Shown: one piece after another, positions 5,749 through 12,764 of the stretch
Position numbering within the stretch: position 1 is the stretch's first letter
Layout of the letters: every line of letters begins with the position of its first letter
Origin: DUQU01 sp964481475
GTDB lineage: Bacteria > Bacillota_I > Bacilli_A > Acholeplasmatales > UBA5453
NCBI GenBank assembly: GCA_964481475.1
Contig: CAYZTG010000022.1
Location: forward strand, 1 to 13,606
Direction: 5' to 3'
Length of the DNA: 13,606 bases
Position numbers and translations under genes: made by a program
Notes under the pieces: generated by a model
The model's input: the letters and a program-made list of their open reading frames with translations, nothing else
What the model was told of the DNA's origin: nothing
Database searches by the model: none

Positions 5749-6807
5749 ATGAAGTTCTTAAAAGTATTAACTAAAGTGTTAGTAGGAATACTATTGTTTG
5801 TAATAGTTGTTTTAATGTATTTTACGATAAGAGAGTACCGTCCTAAACAAATAGAAGAAACGAGTGTTCATAGTAAGTCTAGTGAAGTTGTTAAGTTAGA
5901 TGAAAGTTTAAAGGTAATGACTTTTAATATAGGTTATAGTGGTTTAGGTAAAGATGAGGACTTTGTGATGGACGGGGGAAAGAAAGGTAGAGCTAATTCT
6001 AAAGAAGTTGTTTTGGGTTATCTAAGTGGTATTAAAGACACTCTTGATAGTAATTACGCTGATTTTTATTTGCTTCAGGAAGTAGATAGGCCTTCAAGGA
6101 GAAGTTATTTTACTAATCAAGAAGAAGCATTTATGGAAATGTTTAGTAATTATAATTCGGTATTTTCTTTGAACTTTAAAGCCGATTTTGTTCCTTTTCC
6201 TGTTTCCTTTACTGATTATATGGGTAAGGTAGAAAGTGGTATTCAAACGTTATCTAAATATCAAATAAAGGAAAGTTTTCGTCATCAAACACCAGGTTCT
6301 TTTGCTTGGCCAGTTAAAACTGTAAATCTTAAAAGAGCAATTCAAGTTAATTACTTAAAGATTACTGGAAGTGATAAGTTGTTAGTTTTAATTAATCTTC
6401 ATTTATCTGCTTATGATGATGGTGGGATGAGAATTGAAGAAACTAAGTATTTAATGGAGTTGTTAGAAAAAGAAAAGGAAGCTGGCAATTATGTCATTGT
6501 AGGGGGAGATTTTAATCAAACCTATGAAGATGTGAAAGATAAGTTTCCTGATGTTGAGGGCTTGTGGAATCCGCTTATTTTAAAGGAAGAATCGATTGCT
6601 GATGGGTATAGTTTTATTTATAGTGATAAAGCAACTTGCAGATCGCTTGATAAACCGCTTTTAAATGTGGATGATCATCATTATTATATTATTGATGGTT
6701 TTATCATTTCTGATAATGTTGAGTTAATTGATTTCACTAATATTGGTTTAGGATTTACTTATTCAGATCATGAACCATTAATACTTGAAGTTAAGTTAAA
6801 ACCATGA
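5749..6807 (+). CDS. Membrane-anchored endonuclease/exonuclease/phosphatase (EEP) family hydrolase
   Basis: A 352-residue protein with an uncleaved-looking N-terminal membrane segment (about 5-26, K-rich before it) and an EEP fold outside it. The catalytic set looks complete: N60 in VMTFNIG, E111 in LLQEVD, H218 in INLHLSAY, D254 and N256 in VGGDFNQ, D316 in IIDGF, and D340-H341 in YSDHEPL. The fold cleaves phosphodiesters in DNA, RNA or phospholipids, or removes phosphates. The substrate cannot be told from the sequence. The N-in/C-out topology predicted by the basic N-terminus would put the enzyme on the outer surface, favouring scavenging of nucleic acid or lipid headgroups. The start has AGAGGTGG at 5737-5744. 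Its stop overlaps the ATG of the next gene (ATGA), so expression of the DNA-repair gene is coupled to it. Confidence 0.85.
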   Translation: MKFLKVLTKVLVGILLFVIVVLMYFTIREYRPKQIEETSVHSKSSEVVKLDESLKVMTFNIGYSGLGKDEDFVMDGGKKGRANSKEVVLGYLSGIKDTLDSNYADFYLLQEVDRPSRRSYFTNQEEAFMEMFSNYNSVFSLNFKADFVPFPVSFTDYMGKVESGIQTLSKYQIKESFRHQTPGSFAWPVKTVNLKRAIQVNYLKITGSDKLLVLINLHLSAYDDGGMRIEETKYLMELLEKEKEAGNYVIVGGDFNQTYEDVKDKFPDVEGLWNPLILKEESIADGYSFIYSDKATCRSLDKPLLNVDDHHYYIIDGFIISDNVELIDFTNIGLGFTYSDHEPLILEVKLKP

Positions 6808-7271
6808 AATATTATATAAAGTTAAGTACTTTTATTGGTGATTTATACGTTATTGAAAGGGCTAGTTATATTACGAATATTACTATTCATAAAGAAGAGA
6901 TTGAAGGAGCTATACTAAGAGAAACGACTAATTTATTATTAGCAAAGGCATGGTTAAGTAATTACTTTAAGGGTTCTTTAGATGAAGTAACTTTTCCCGT
7001 AAAGCAGTTAATGACGCCATTTATGGAAAGAGTGTATCAAGAGACCACTAAGATTCCCTTTGGTCAAACGCTATCATATAAAGAACTTGCAAAAAGAATT
7101 GGGAGTCCTAAGGCTTTTAGGGCTGTTGGGACTGCTTTAGGCAAAAATAACCTCCTCATTTTAATGCCTTGTCATAGAGTGATAAAAACTAGTGGTGAAC
7201 TGGGTGGTTTTACTGGTGGGATTGATCTGAAAATTAAGTTACTTGAGCATGAGACCGTGAGAAGCAAATAG
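6804..7271 (+). CDS. ogt: Methylated-DNA--[protein]-cysteine S-methyltransferase
   Basis: A 155-residue suicide DNA repair protein that moves the alkyl group from O6-alkylguanine (and O4-alkylthymine) to its own cysteine. The active-site block is LMPCHRVIK (120-128) with acceptor C123. The upstream helix-turn-helix region contains IPFGQTLSYKELAKRIGSPKAFRAVGTAL (84-112, quoted in part by its key residues Y92, R106 and G109), where R106 is the arginine that flips out the base. N115 precedes the active site as usual. Length matches the Ogt/MGMT family. It starts inside the stop codon of the EEP gene with a 4-base ATGA overlap, so translation is probably coupled. No terminator is visible behind it. 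The ogt symbol is by family; adaB or ogt type cannot be separated here. Confidence 0.93.
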   Translation: MKYYIKLSTFIGDLYVIERASYITNITIHKEEIEGAILRETTNLLLAKAWLSNYFKGSLDEVTFPVKQLMTPFMERVYQETTKIPFGQTLSYKELAKRIGSPKAFRAVGTALGKNNLLILMPCHRVIKTSGELGGFTGGIDLKIKLLEHETVRSK

Positions 7272-7289
7272 TTTTTATTAATATTTTAA

Positions 7290-7295
7290 TATGAT
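7290..7295 (+). promoter_or_regulatory. -10 element before the small membrane protein gene
   Basis: TATGAT followed by AAA, 20 bases before the ATG at 7316. No convincing -35 was seen at 16-18 bases upstream. The position after the ogt stop and the -10 match support a separate promoter. Confidence 0.35.
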
Positions 7296-7315
7296 AAACT
7301 ATTGATGGTGATAAG

Positions 7316-7783
7316 ATGATTAGATTAGTTTTAATGAAGCAAAAAGAAAAAAAATATTTAATAAGCTTGGCAATTTTTTTTAGTATTTTTTTATTTATTT
7401 ATTTTATGCTTGATTATCTTTCTGGGGGTTACGCTCCTATGATAGAAGATTTTGGAATTTATTTAGTTGTTTTAAATATAATTGTCAATATTTTAATGAG
7501 TGCTATTTCTGCTTTAATGTTTAATTTTTCAACTGCTCTCCAAAGCTTGTCAAAAAGAGGTGAAAGTACAGGATTGATGTCTTTTATAAGTGTTATTTTT
7601 GGCTTTTTCACTTTTGGTTGTACTAGTTGTATGATTGCTTTTTTGGCTGCGGTGGGAATAAATTTTGCTGTTATTCCGCTTGCAATGCATAATTTTCCTT
7701 ATAAATTGATTGGACTTAGCTTACTAGGGATTGTTTTTGTGATTCAACTATATATTATTAAAAAATCAACATGCAAGATTTAA
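7316..7783 (+). CDS. Small four-helix membrane protein with CxxC pair, function unknown
   Basis: A 155-residue protein with four hydrophobic segments (about 13-33, 44-68, 88-112 and 130-148), so probably integral to the cytoplasmic membrane. I cannot assign a family. The most notable feature is FGCTSCM (100-106), a CxxC pair placed within or at the edge of the third membrane segment, with a further cysteine at 153 near the C-terminus. A membrane CxxC could bind a metal or take part in thiol redox chemistry, but nothing else supports either. It is followed by a strong terminator that includes its stop codon. A weak ribosome site GGTG at 7307-7310 supports the start; a second Met at residue 7 is possible. 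It appears to be a single-gene unit. Confidence 0.72.
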   Translation: MIRLVLMKQKEKKYLISLAIFFSIFLFIYFMLDYLSGGYAPMIEDFGIYLVVLNIIVNILMSAISALMFNFSTALQSLSKRGESTGLMSFISVIFGFFTFGCTSCMIAFLAAVGINFAVIPLAMHNFPYKLIGLSLLGIVFVIQLYIIKKSTCKI

Positions 7784-7799
7784 TCTTGTATTTTTTTTT
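7771..7799 (+). terminator. Intrinsic terminator of the small membrane protein gene
   Basis: ATGCAAG (7771-7777) pairs with CTTGTAT (7785-7791), with a G-T pair, around ATTTAAT. Inner A-T pairs can extend the stem. A run of nine T (7791-7799) follows. The stop codon (7781-7783) is in the loop. The ATG at 7771 is part of this hairpin and is not a credible gene start. Confidence 0.85.
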
Positions 7800-7832
7800 A
7801 AAAAATAATTTTAGTAGCGCTTACAAAAAACA

Positions 7833-7841
7833 TGCTATAAT
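7833..7841 (+). promoter_or_regulatory. Extended -10 promoter of the relQ operon
   Basis: TGCTATAAT is a perfect extended -10 (TGnTATAAT). It lies after the preceding terminator and 16 bases before the GTG start. No good -35 is present, as is common with extended -10 promoters. It gives a very short leader. Confidence 0.65.
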
Positions 7842-7857
7842 AGAAGAGGTGATAACA

Positions 7858-8535
7858 GTGAGTGTAGATTTTGAAAAAAAGTTATTGAATGAACAGTTGC
7901 TTTTTTTGGGCGAAGAATTTAATGGAGAGACGAATAAGTACCGTGAGATAATGATGCTTTATTATGCCGCAATTAAACAAGTTCAAACTAAGTTAGAAAT
8001 TTTAAATGATGAACTTCAAGTAACGATGAAAAGAAATCCGATTGAGTTTATTAAAGTAAGATTAAAGAGTCAAAAATCAATTATTAGGAAGATGAATCGT
8101 TATGGGATTGAAAAATCAATTAATAATTTAACGGAAATTACTGATATTGCAGGTGTGAGAGTTATTTGTAGTTATATTGATGATTTGTATGATGTAGCTA
8201 ATATGTTTGTTAAACAAGATGATGTTAAACTAATTCAAATTAAAGACTATATTAAAAAGCCAAAACAAAATGGTTATCGCAGTCTTCATTTATTAGTAGA
8301 AATACCGGTTTTTTTCTCAAGTGTAAAAAGAAGTATTAAAGTAGAGATTCAAATTAGAACGATTGCAATGGACTTTTGGGCTCAGTTAGAACATGATATG
8401 GAATATAACCATGTTAAAGAAGCAACTACTGAGATTAAAGAGGAACTAAAAATATGTGCCGATATTATTCATGATACCGATTTAAAAATGCAAGCAATCA
8501 AACAAAAATTAAGAGGCACCAAGGATGTTATTTGA
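7858..8535 (+). CDS. relQ: Small alarmone synthetase, GTP pyrophosphokinase of RelQ/YjbM type
   Basis: A cytoplasmic enzyme that moves pyrophosphate from ATP to GTP or GDP to make (p)ppGpp. It has only the synthetase domain and no hydrolase domain. Motifs, numbered from the GTG start (225 residues): RNPIEFIKVRLKS (59-71), ITDIAGVRVIC (94-104), DYIKKPKQNGYRSLHLLVE (130-148) and VEIQIRTIAMDFWAQLEHD (162-180) with E163. I choose GTG at 7858 over the longer ATG at 7771: a ribosome site AGAGG is at 7844-7848, an extended -10 is at 7833-7841, and the longer frame would run through the terminator and promoter. The remaining length fits RelQ, about 210 residues in its family. Its last 11 bases overlap the namA gene. 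RelQ forms tetramers and is activated by pppGpp in other Firmicutes; it is usually induced under cell-wall stress. Confidence 0.9.
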   Translation: MSVDFEKKLLNEQLLFLGEEFNGETNKYREIMMLYYAAIKQVQTKLEILNDELQVTMKRNPIEFIKVRLKSQKSIIRKMNRYGIEKSINNLTEITDIAGVRVICSYIDDLYDVANMFVKQDDVKLIQIKDYIKKPKQNGYRSLHLLVEIPVFFSSVKRSIKVEIQIRTIAMDFWAQLEHDMEYNHVKEATTEIKEELKICADIIHDTDLKMQAIKQKLRGTKDVI

Positions 8536-9535
8536 AAAATTAAAAATTAAAGATATAGAACTTAAAAATAGAATTGTGATGGCTCCGATGTGTATGTACT
8601 CTGCTGAAGGTGGTTATGTAAATGATTTTCATATAATTCACTATGCAACTAGAGCAATGGGCCAAATTGGTTTAGTAATTATCGAAGCAACAGCTGTTTT
8701 AGAAAATGGTCAGATTACTAAAAATGATTTAGGAATTTGGGATGATTTACATGTTAAAGGATTAAATTGGATTGTAAAAAGAGTAAAATATTTTGATGCT
8801 AAAGTAGGTATTCAATTAGCTCATGCTGGTAGAAAAGCTAAAGATACTAATAATACGATCGCCCCTAGTGCGGTCGCTTTTAGTGATTATAAACTGCCAA
8901 GAGAAATGACTATAAAAGAAATTAAGGATGTCATTAATGCTTTTCGTTTAGGGGCAAAGAGAGCTTTTGAAGCGGGCTTTGACTTTATTGAAATTCATGC
9001 TGCTCATGGTTATTTAATTAATCAGTTTTTATCTCCTCTAGCGAACAAAAGAACTGATGAATATGGTGGTACTAGGGAAAAGAGAACTAAGTTCCTAATT
9101 GAAATCTTAGAAGAAGTTAGAAAAGAGTGGCCTGCTGAAAAACCATTGGGAATTCGTGTTAGTGCCACAGAATATGATAGTGGTGGAATTAATGGTGATG
9201 AGATCGTAAAAATAATAAATTTAATTCCTCAAGGATTAATTGATATTATTAATGTTTCAACTGGGGGACTTGTTTATTCAATACCGCCTACTTATCCAGG
9301 CTATCAAATGCCATATGCAAAAAAAATTAAAAAAGAGACTAACTATTTTGTTATGGGTGGGGGCTTAATTAAAGATGGAGTATTTGCCAACGATTTAATT
9401 AAAGCAGGAGAAAGTGACTTGTTATATTTTGGACGTTTAGCCTTGAGGGAACCTTATTTTCCTTTGCGGTTTGCCATCCAATTAAAATATGATTTACCTT
9501 ATTTAAAACAATATGAAAGGGCTAAGGATATTTAA
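8525..9535 (+). CDS. namA: NADPH dehydrogenase NamA, YqjM-type old yellow enzyme
   Basis: A 336-residue FMN-dependent ene-reductase that uses NADPH to reduce activated C=C bonds and electrophilic xenobiotics. It aligns closely with Bacillus YqjM. NRIVMAPMCMYS (15-26) contains C23 and Y25, equivalent to the redox-tuning Cys26 and Tyr28. GIQLAHAGRKA (95-105), IEIHAAHGYLINQFLSP (155-171) with substrate-binding H158 and H161, the RTDEYGG loop (176-182), R211 and MGGGLI (277-282) for FMN phosphate are all present. The C-terminal YERA (330-333) has the arginine that reaches into the neighbouring subunit in this class. The gene starts 11 bases inside relQ, with AGAGG at 8512-8516, and ends directly before the next ATG, so it is the centre of a three-gene operon. 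Its role is probably detoxification or oxidative-stress response. Confidence 0.93.
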   Translation: MLFEKLKIKDIELKNRIVMAPMCMYSAEGGYVNDFHIIHYATRAMGQIGLVIIEATAVLENGQITKNDLGIWDDLHVKGLNWIVKRVKYFDAKVGIQLAHAGRKAKDTNNTIAPSAVAFSDYKLPREMTIKEIKDVINAFRLGAKRAFEAGFDFIEIHAAHGYLINQFLSPLANKRTDEYGGTREKRTKFLIEILEEVRKEWPAEKPLGIRVSATEYDSGGINGDEIVKIINLIPQGLIDIINVSTGGLVYSIPPTYPGYQMPYAKKIKKETNYFVMGGGLIKDGVFANDLIKAGESDLLYFGRLALREPYFPLRFAIQLKYDLPYLKQYERAKDI

Positions 9536-10285
9536 ATGAAACATTTTGATGAGTTTGCTAAGCAAAGAAATAACTTATATATTATTAGAAATAAACATAA
9601 GCAAATTGTTTATGTGAGTGAGACTTTCTTTGGTGGTAAAACATTTACGGTGGAATCGGTAAATGATTTTTATAGTAAGATTATTAATATTAAAGGTAAC
9701 CAAATTAATATGTTAGAGTTTTTAACAAGTGAAATTGTAGAAGAAGATTGTTTTTATACTAATCACCAAATACCACTTCACATTACTACTCTCCAGTTTG
9801 ATATTAATAAAACAAAATACTATTTAGAACATTATGAACTTTTTGATGATAGTGATCCTTTAACTTCTCTACCAACAAGAACAACACTTACTTATATGGT
9901 TAAGGATTTAATTATGACTAATAAGCCATTTCAACTACTTTATATGGATTTTGATAGTTTTAATAAGTATAATGATAAAATTGGTTATGCTAAAACTGAT
10001 TTAATCCTACAAAGAATTACTGATATAATGGAAAAACATGTTTACCCAAATAAAGCTTTTAGGTATGGTGGTGATGAGTTTATTATCCTTTTTTATGAAG
10101 AAACAGAGATTGATGTAGAAATGGCAAATTATAAAGAAAAGATTACTAAAATTCAGTTGCTTGAAGATTTTGATTTCTCCTATGGAGTAAGTTCCTATCC
10201 TAAAGCAAAATCACTTGATGAGTTAATAATTGATGCAAGTAATAAAATGAAACTTCATAAAAGTAGTAAAAAGCTTCCTTCTTAA
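9536..10285 (+). CDS. GGDEF-domain protein, probable diguanylate cyclase
   Basis: A 249-residue soluble protein. The N-terminal 100 residues look like a compact PAS-like sensor (MKHFDEFAKQ, then IIRNKHKQIVYVSETFF), but I cannot name it with confidence. The GGDEF domain begins with DPLTSLPTR (107-115). It has metal and base-binding positions in YMDFDSFNKYNDKIGY (136-151: D138, N146, D147) and D155, and the signature RYGGDEF (176-182) is intact, so c-di-GMP synthesis from two GTP is expected. The inhibitory RxxD I-site normally just before the signature is missing (VYPNKAF instead), and the usual GD after AKT/GH is changed to TD. It starts immediately after the namA stop, with AAGGA before it, and ends in the operon terminator. 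No EAL or HD-GYP partner is in the window. Confidence 0.85.
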   Translation: MKHFDEFAKQRNNLYIIRNKHKQIVYVSETFFGGKTFTVESVNDFYSKIINIKGNQINMLEFLTSEIVEEDCFYTNHQIPLHITTLQFDINKTKYYLEHYELFDDSDPLTSLPTRTTLTYMVKDLIMTNKPFQLLYMDFDSFNKYNDKIGYAKTDLILQRITDIMEKHVYPNKAFRYGGDEFIILFYEETEIDVEMANYKEKITKIQLLEDFDFSYGVSSYPKAKSLDELIIDASNKMKLHKSSKKLPS

Positions 10286-10298
10286 GGAAGTTTTTTTT
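10270..10298 (+). terminator. Intrinsic terminator of the relQ-namA-GGDEF operon
   Basis: CTTCCTT (10274-10280) pairs with AAGGAAG (10284-10290), extended outward by A-T pairs, loop CTT, then eight T. The stop codon of the GGDEF gene (10283-10285) spans the loop and stem edge. Confidence 0.88.
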
Positions 10299-10306
10299 CA
10301 CTTTGT

Positions 10307-10335
10307 TTGCGAAGAACGAAGATTGTTAGTATAAT
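10307..10335 (+). promoter_or_regulatory. Probable promoter of copA-copZ
   Basis: -35-like TTGCGA (10307-10312), 17-base spacer, perfect -10 TATAAT (10330-10335). It follows the upstream terminator and precedes the copA ATG by 15 bases. A 6-bp inverted repeat, TAGTAT (10327-10332) and ATACTA (10346-10351), covers the -10 and the start codon and could be an operator, but it matches no copper operator I know. Confidence 0.6.
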
Positions 10336-10350
10336 TACTTTGGTGATACT

Positions 10351-12573
10351 ATGAAAGAAATAATGTATGATATTAAAGGAATGACTTGTGCAGCTTGTGT
10401 TAGCGCAGTTGAGAAAACAGCACTAAGAACACCTGGAGTAAAGGAAGCGAACGTTTCTTTACCAACTGAACAGTTAAGAGTAGTAGTTGATGAAGAAACT
10501 TATGAAGAAAAGCAATTATTTAAAAATATTATTCTAACTGGATATAAGGCATCCCCAATTGATAAAGAAGAATCATTAGCAAATAAACAACATAAAAAAT
10601 TAAAGGAAATGTGGCTTAAAATAGTGATATCTACGCTATTTTTAGTCCCTTTGTTATATATTTCAATGGGAAGTATGATTTCTCTTCCGCAAATACCTTT
10701 TTTAAATATTGACAAATACCCGCTAAACTTTGCAGTAGCCCAACTAATTTTAACTTTACCGGTTATGATTGTAGGATATAAATACTACCTTAATGGTTTT
10801 AAAAATATTTTTAGAGGACACCCTAACATGGATTCATTAGTAGCGATCGGAACGTTAAGTAGTTTTGGCTATGGCGTTTATGCTTTAATTAAAATTGCTT
10901 TAGGGGATGTTAGTTTTGCCCATTTACTATATTTCGAAAGTGCTGCTGTAATATTAACATTAGTAATGGTAGGAAAATACTTAGAACAAAAATCAACGAC
11001 TAAAACAACAAGTGAATTAGAAAAGTTAATGGATTTAAAACCAAAAACAGCGTTATTATTCGATGGTGACACTTACTTAGAAGTTTTTCAAGAAGATTTA
11101 AAAGTCGGAGATATCTTAATGGTAAGACCAGGAGATGTTATCCCAACGGATGGTATTATTACGAATGGAAATACTTCAATTGATGAGCAAATGATGACTG
11201 GTGAATCTCTTCCAAAGGAAAAAACAATGGGCAGTGAAGTAATTGGCGGAACAGTTAATATTACTGGAGCAATCTTAATGAGGGTTACTGAAGTAGGCGA
11301 TAAAACTGTCTTATCAACAATTATTCAAAAAGTAAGCGAAGCTCAAATGAAAAAAGCGCCTATTCAAAAGTTAGCCGATCTTATTAGTGGTTATTTTGTT
11401 CCTGGAGTTTTTGTTATAGCAATTATTGGTTTTGTTTTATGGTGGATCTTAGGGAGAGATTTTAATACGGCAATTAATGTTTTTGTTTCCGTCTTAGTAA
11501 TCGCCTGTCCATGTGCTTTAGGACTAGCAACACCGACTGCAATCATGACAGCAAGTGGCAGTGCTGCTAAACACGGTATTTTAATTGCCACTGGGGAAGC
11601 ATTAGAAGTAGCACACAAAGCAACCTTAATTGCTTTTGATAAGACCGGGACGATTACTAAGGGTGAATTAAGTGTCCAAGAAATTATTACAGTCGCTGAG
11701 ATGACAAATTTAGAATTATTAATGATAGCAGCTTCCTTAGAACAACAATCTAATCATCCAATTGCCTTGGCAATAATTAATGAAGCAAAAAATAGGAAGA
11801 TTAAACTGGCTAATGTAGCTAATTTTGAAAATCATACGAGTTTAGGTATAAAAGGTGAAATTAATCAAGTTACTTACTATATTGGTAATGAAAAATGGAT
11901 GATTACTAACAAAATAAAACTAGGTCAAGAAGCAAATCTTATTAAAAGAGGTGAAGGAAAGAGTTACCTTTATTTAGCAAGTGATAAGTTATTAGGTTTA
12001 ATTAGTGTTTCAGATGATTTTAGAGAAGAAACATTTCAAGTAATAAAAGCATTAAATGAACTAAATATTAAAACTGTTTTATTATCAGGTGATAATCAAG
12101 ATACAGTTAATTATATGAGTAAGCAAATTGGAATAACAGAAGCATATGGCTCCTTATTTCCAGAGGATAAACAAAAAATTATCAAGCAATTGAAAACTGA
12201 GCATACTGTGATGATGGTCGGTGATGGAATTAATGATGCGATTGCCTTAAAAGAGGCTCATTTAGGAGTTAGTCTATCCTCAGGAACAGATGTGGCGATG
12301 AGTAGTGGCGATGTTGTTTTAATGGGAGATAACTTAATGTCATTATTAACATTAATAAGTCTCTCTAAAAAAACAGTTGTCAATATAAAAGAAAACTTGT
12401 TTTGGGCATTTATCTATAATATAATAGGTATTCCAATCGCTTTAGGAATCTTAACACTATTTAACGATAATTGGTTCTTAAATCCAATGATAGCAGCCTT
12501 AATGATGAGTTTATCAAGTGTCAGTGTCGTTTTAAATGCATTAAGACTTAAAAGATTTAAGGGGGTGAAATAA
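10351..12573 (+). CDS. copA: Copper-exporting P1B-type ATPase
   Basis: A 740-residue P-type ATPase that exports Cu+ (or Ag+) using ATP. One N-terminal heavy-metal domain holds GMTCAACV (10-17, C13 and C16). Two helices (about 89-110, 130-148) precede the core. Diagnostic motifs: TGES (283-286) actuator; CPC (386-388) in the sixth helix, the P1B ion site; DKTGT (430-434) with phosphorylated D430; the SNHP motif (467-470) of the nucleotide domain; GDGIND (624-629); YN (689-690) and MSLSS (719-723), both marking the Cu+-type P1B-1 subgroup. Length is typical for a single-HMA CopA. The weak ribosome site GGTGA at 10342-10346 sits close to the ATG; another ATG at residue 5 is possible. It is translationally coupled to copZ through TAATG. 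No CsoR, CopY or other regulator gene is adjacent. Confidence 0.95.
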   Translation: MKEIMYDIKGMTCAACVSAVEKTALRTPGVKEANVSLPTEQLRVVVDEETYEEKQLFKNIILTGYKASPIDKEESLANKQHKKLKEMWLKIVISTLFLVPLLYISMGSMISLPQIPFLNIDKYPLNFAVAQLILTLPVMIVGYKYYLNGFKNIFRGHPNMDSLVAIGTLSSFGYGVYALIKIALGDVSFAHLLYFESAAVILTLVMVGKYLEQKSTTKTTSELEKLMDLKPKTALLFDGDTYLEVFQEDLKVGDILMVRPGDVIPTDGIITNGNTSIDEQMMTGESLPKEKTMGSEVIGGTVNITGAILMRVTEVGDKTVLSTIIQKVSEAQMKKAPIQKLADLISGYFVPGVFVIAIIGFVLWWILGRDFNTAINVFVSVLVIACPCALGLATPTAIMTASGSAAKHGILIATGEALEVAHKATLIAFDKTGTITKGELSVQEIITVAEMTNLELLMIAASLEQQSNHPIALAIINEAKNRKIKLANVANFENHTSLGIKGEINQVTYYIGNEKWMITNKIKLGQEANLIKRGEGKSYLYLASDKLLGLISVSDDFREETFQVIKALNELNIKTVLLSGDNQDTVNYMSKQIGITEAYGSLFPEDKQKIIKQLKTEHTVMMVGDGINDAIALKEAHLGVSLSSGTDVAMSSGDVVLMGDNLMSLLTLISLSKKTVVNIKENLFWAFIYNIIGIPIALGILTLFNDNWFLNPMIAALMMSLSSVSVVLNALRLKRFKGVK

Positions 12574-12764
12574 TGGAGTTAAAGGTTATTGGAATGACAT
12601 GTGGTCATTGTGAAAAGACAATTAAAAATGCTCTTCAAAAACTAAAAATAAAGAATGTAAAAGTAGATTTAGAAACTGGGATTGTTTCATTCAAAGAAAA
12701 TAAAAAAGTTAGCAGAGAAACAATTGCAAGAGCAATTATTGAAGCTGGTTACCAAGTAGAATAA
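12573..12764 (+). CDS. copZ: Copper chaperone, heavy-metal-associated domain
   Basis: A 63-residue HMA protein with beta-alpha-beta-beta-alpha-beta layout and the metal site GMTCGHC (7-13), cysteines C10 and C13. It binds Cu+ in the cytoplasm and hands it to CopA. The ATG overlaps the last base of the copA stop (TAATG), and a strong GGGGGTGA ribosome site lies at the end of copA, so the two are made together. The 3' end overlaps the C-terminal codons of the opposite-strand protease gene by 29 bases, and its stop touches the base of a terminator hairpin. Confidence 0.93.
   Translation: MELKVIGMTCGHCEKTIKNALQKLKIKNVKVDLETGIVSFKENKKVSRETIARAIIEAGYQVE

Noticed and set aside
7261..7300. Terminator after ogt
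   Set aside because: The sequence has AT-only partial symmetry, with no stable GC-containing stem followed by a T run.
7771..7857. 29-residue N-terminal extension of relQ from ATG 7771
   Set aside because: The ATG is in a terminator stem and the frame crosses the T tract and promoter; GTG 7858 has the ribosome site.
10500..11618. Three minus-strand open frames (10500-10715, 10878-11072, 11391-11618) inside copA
   Set aside because: All are antisense to strongly conserved P-type ATPase sequence and have no recognisable product.
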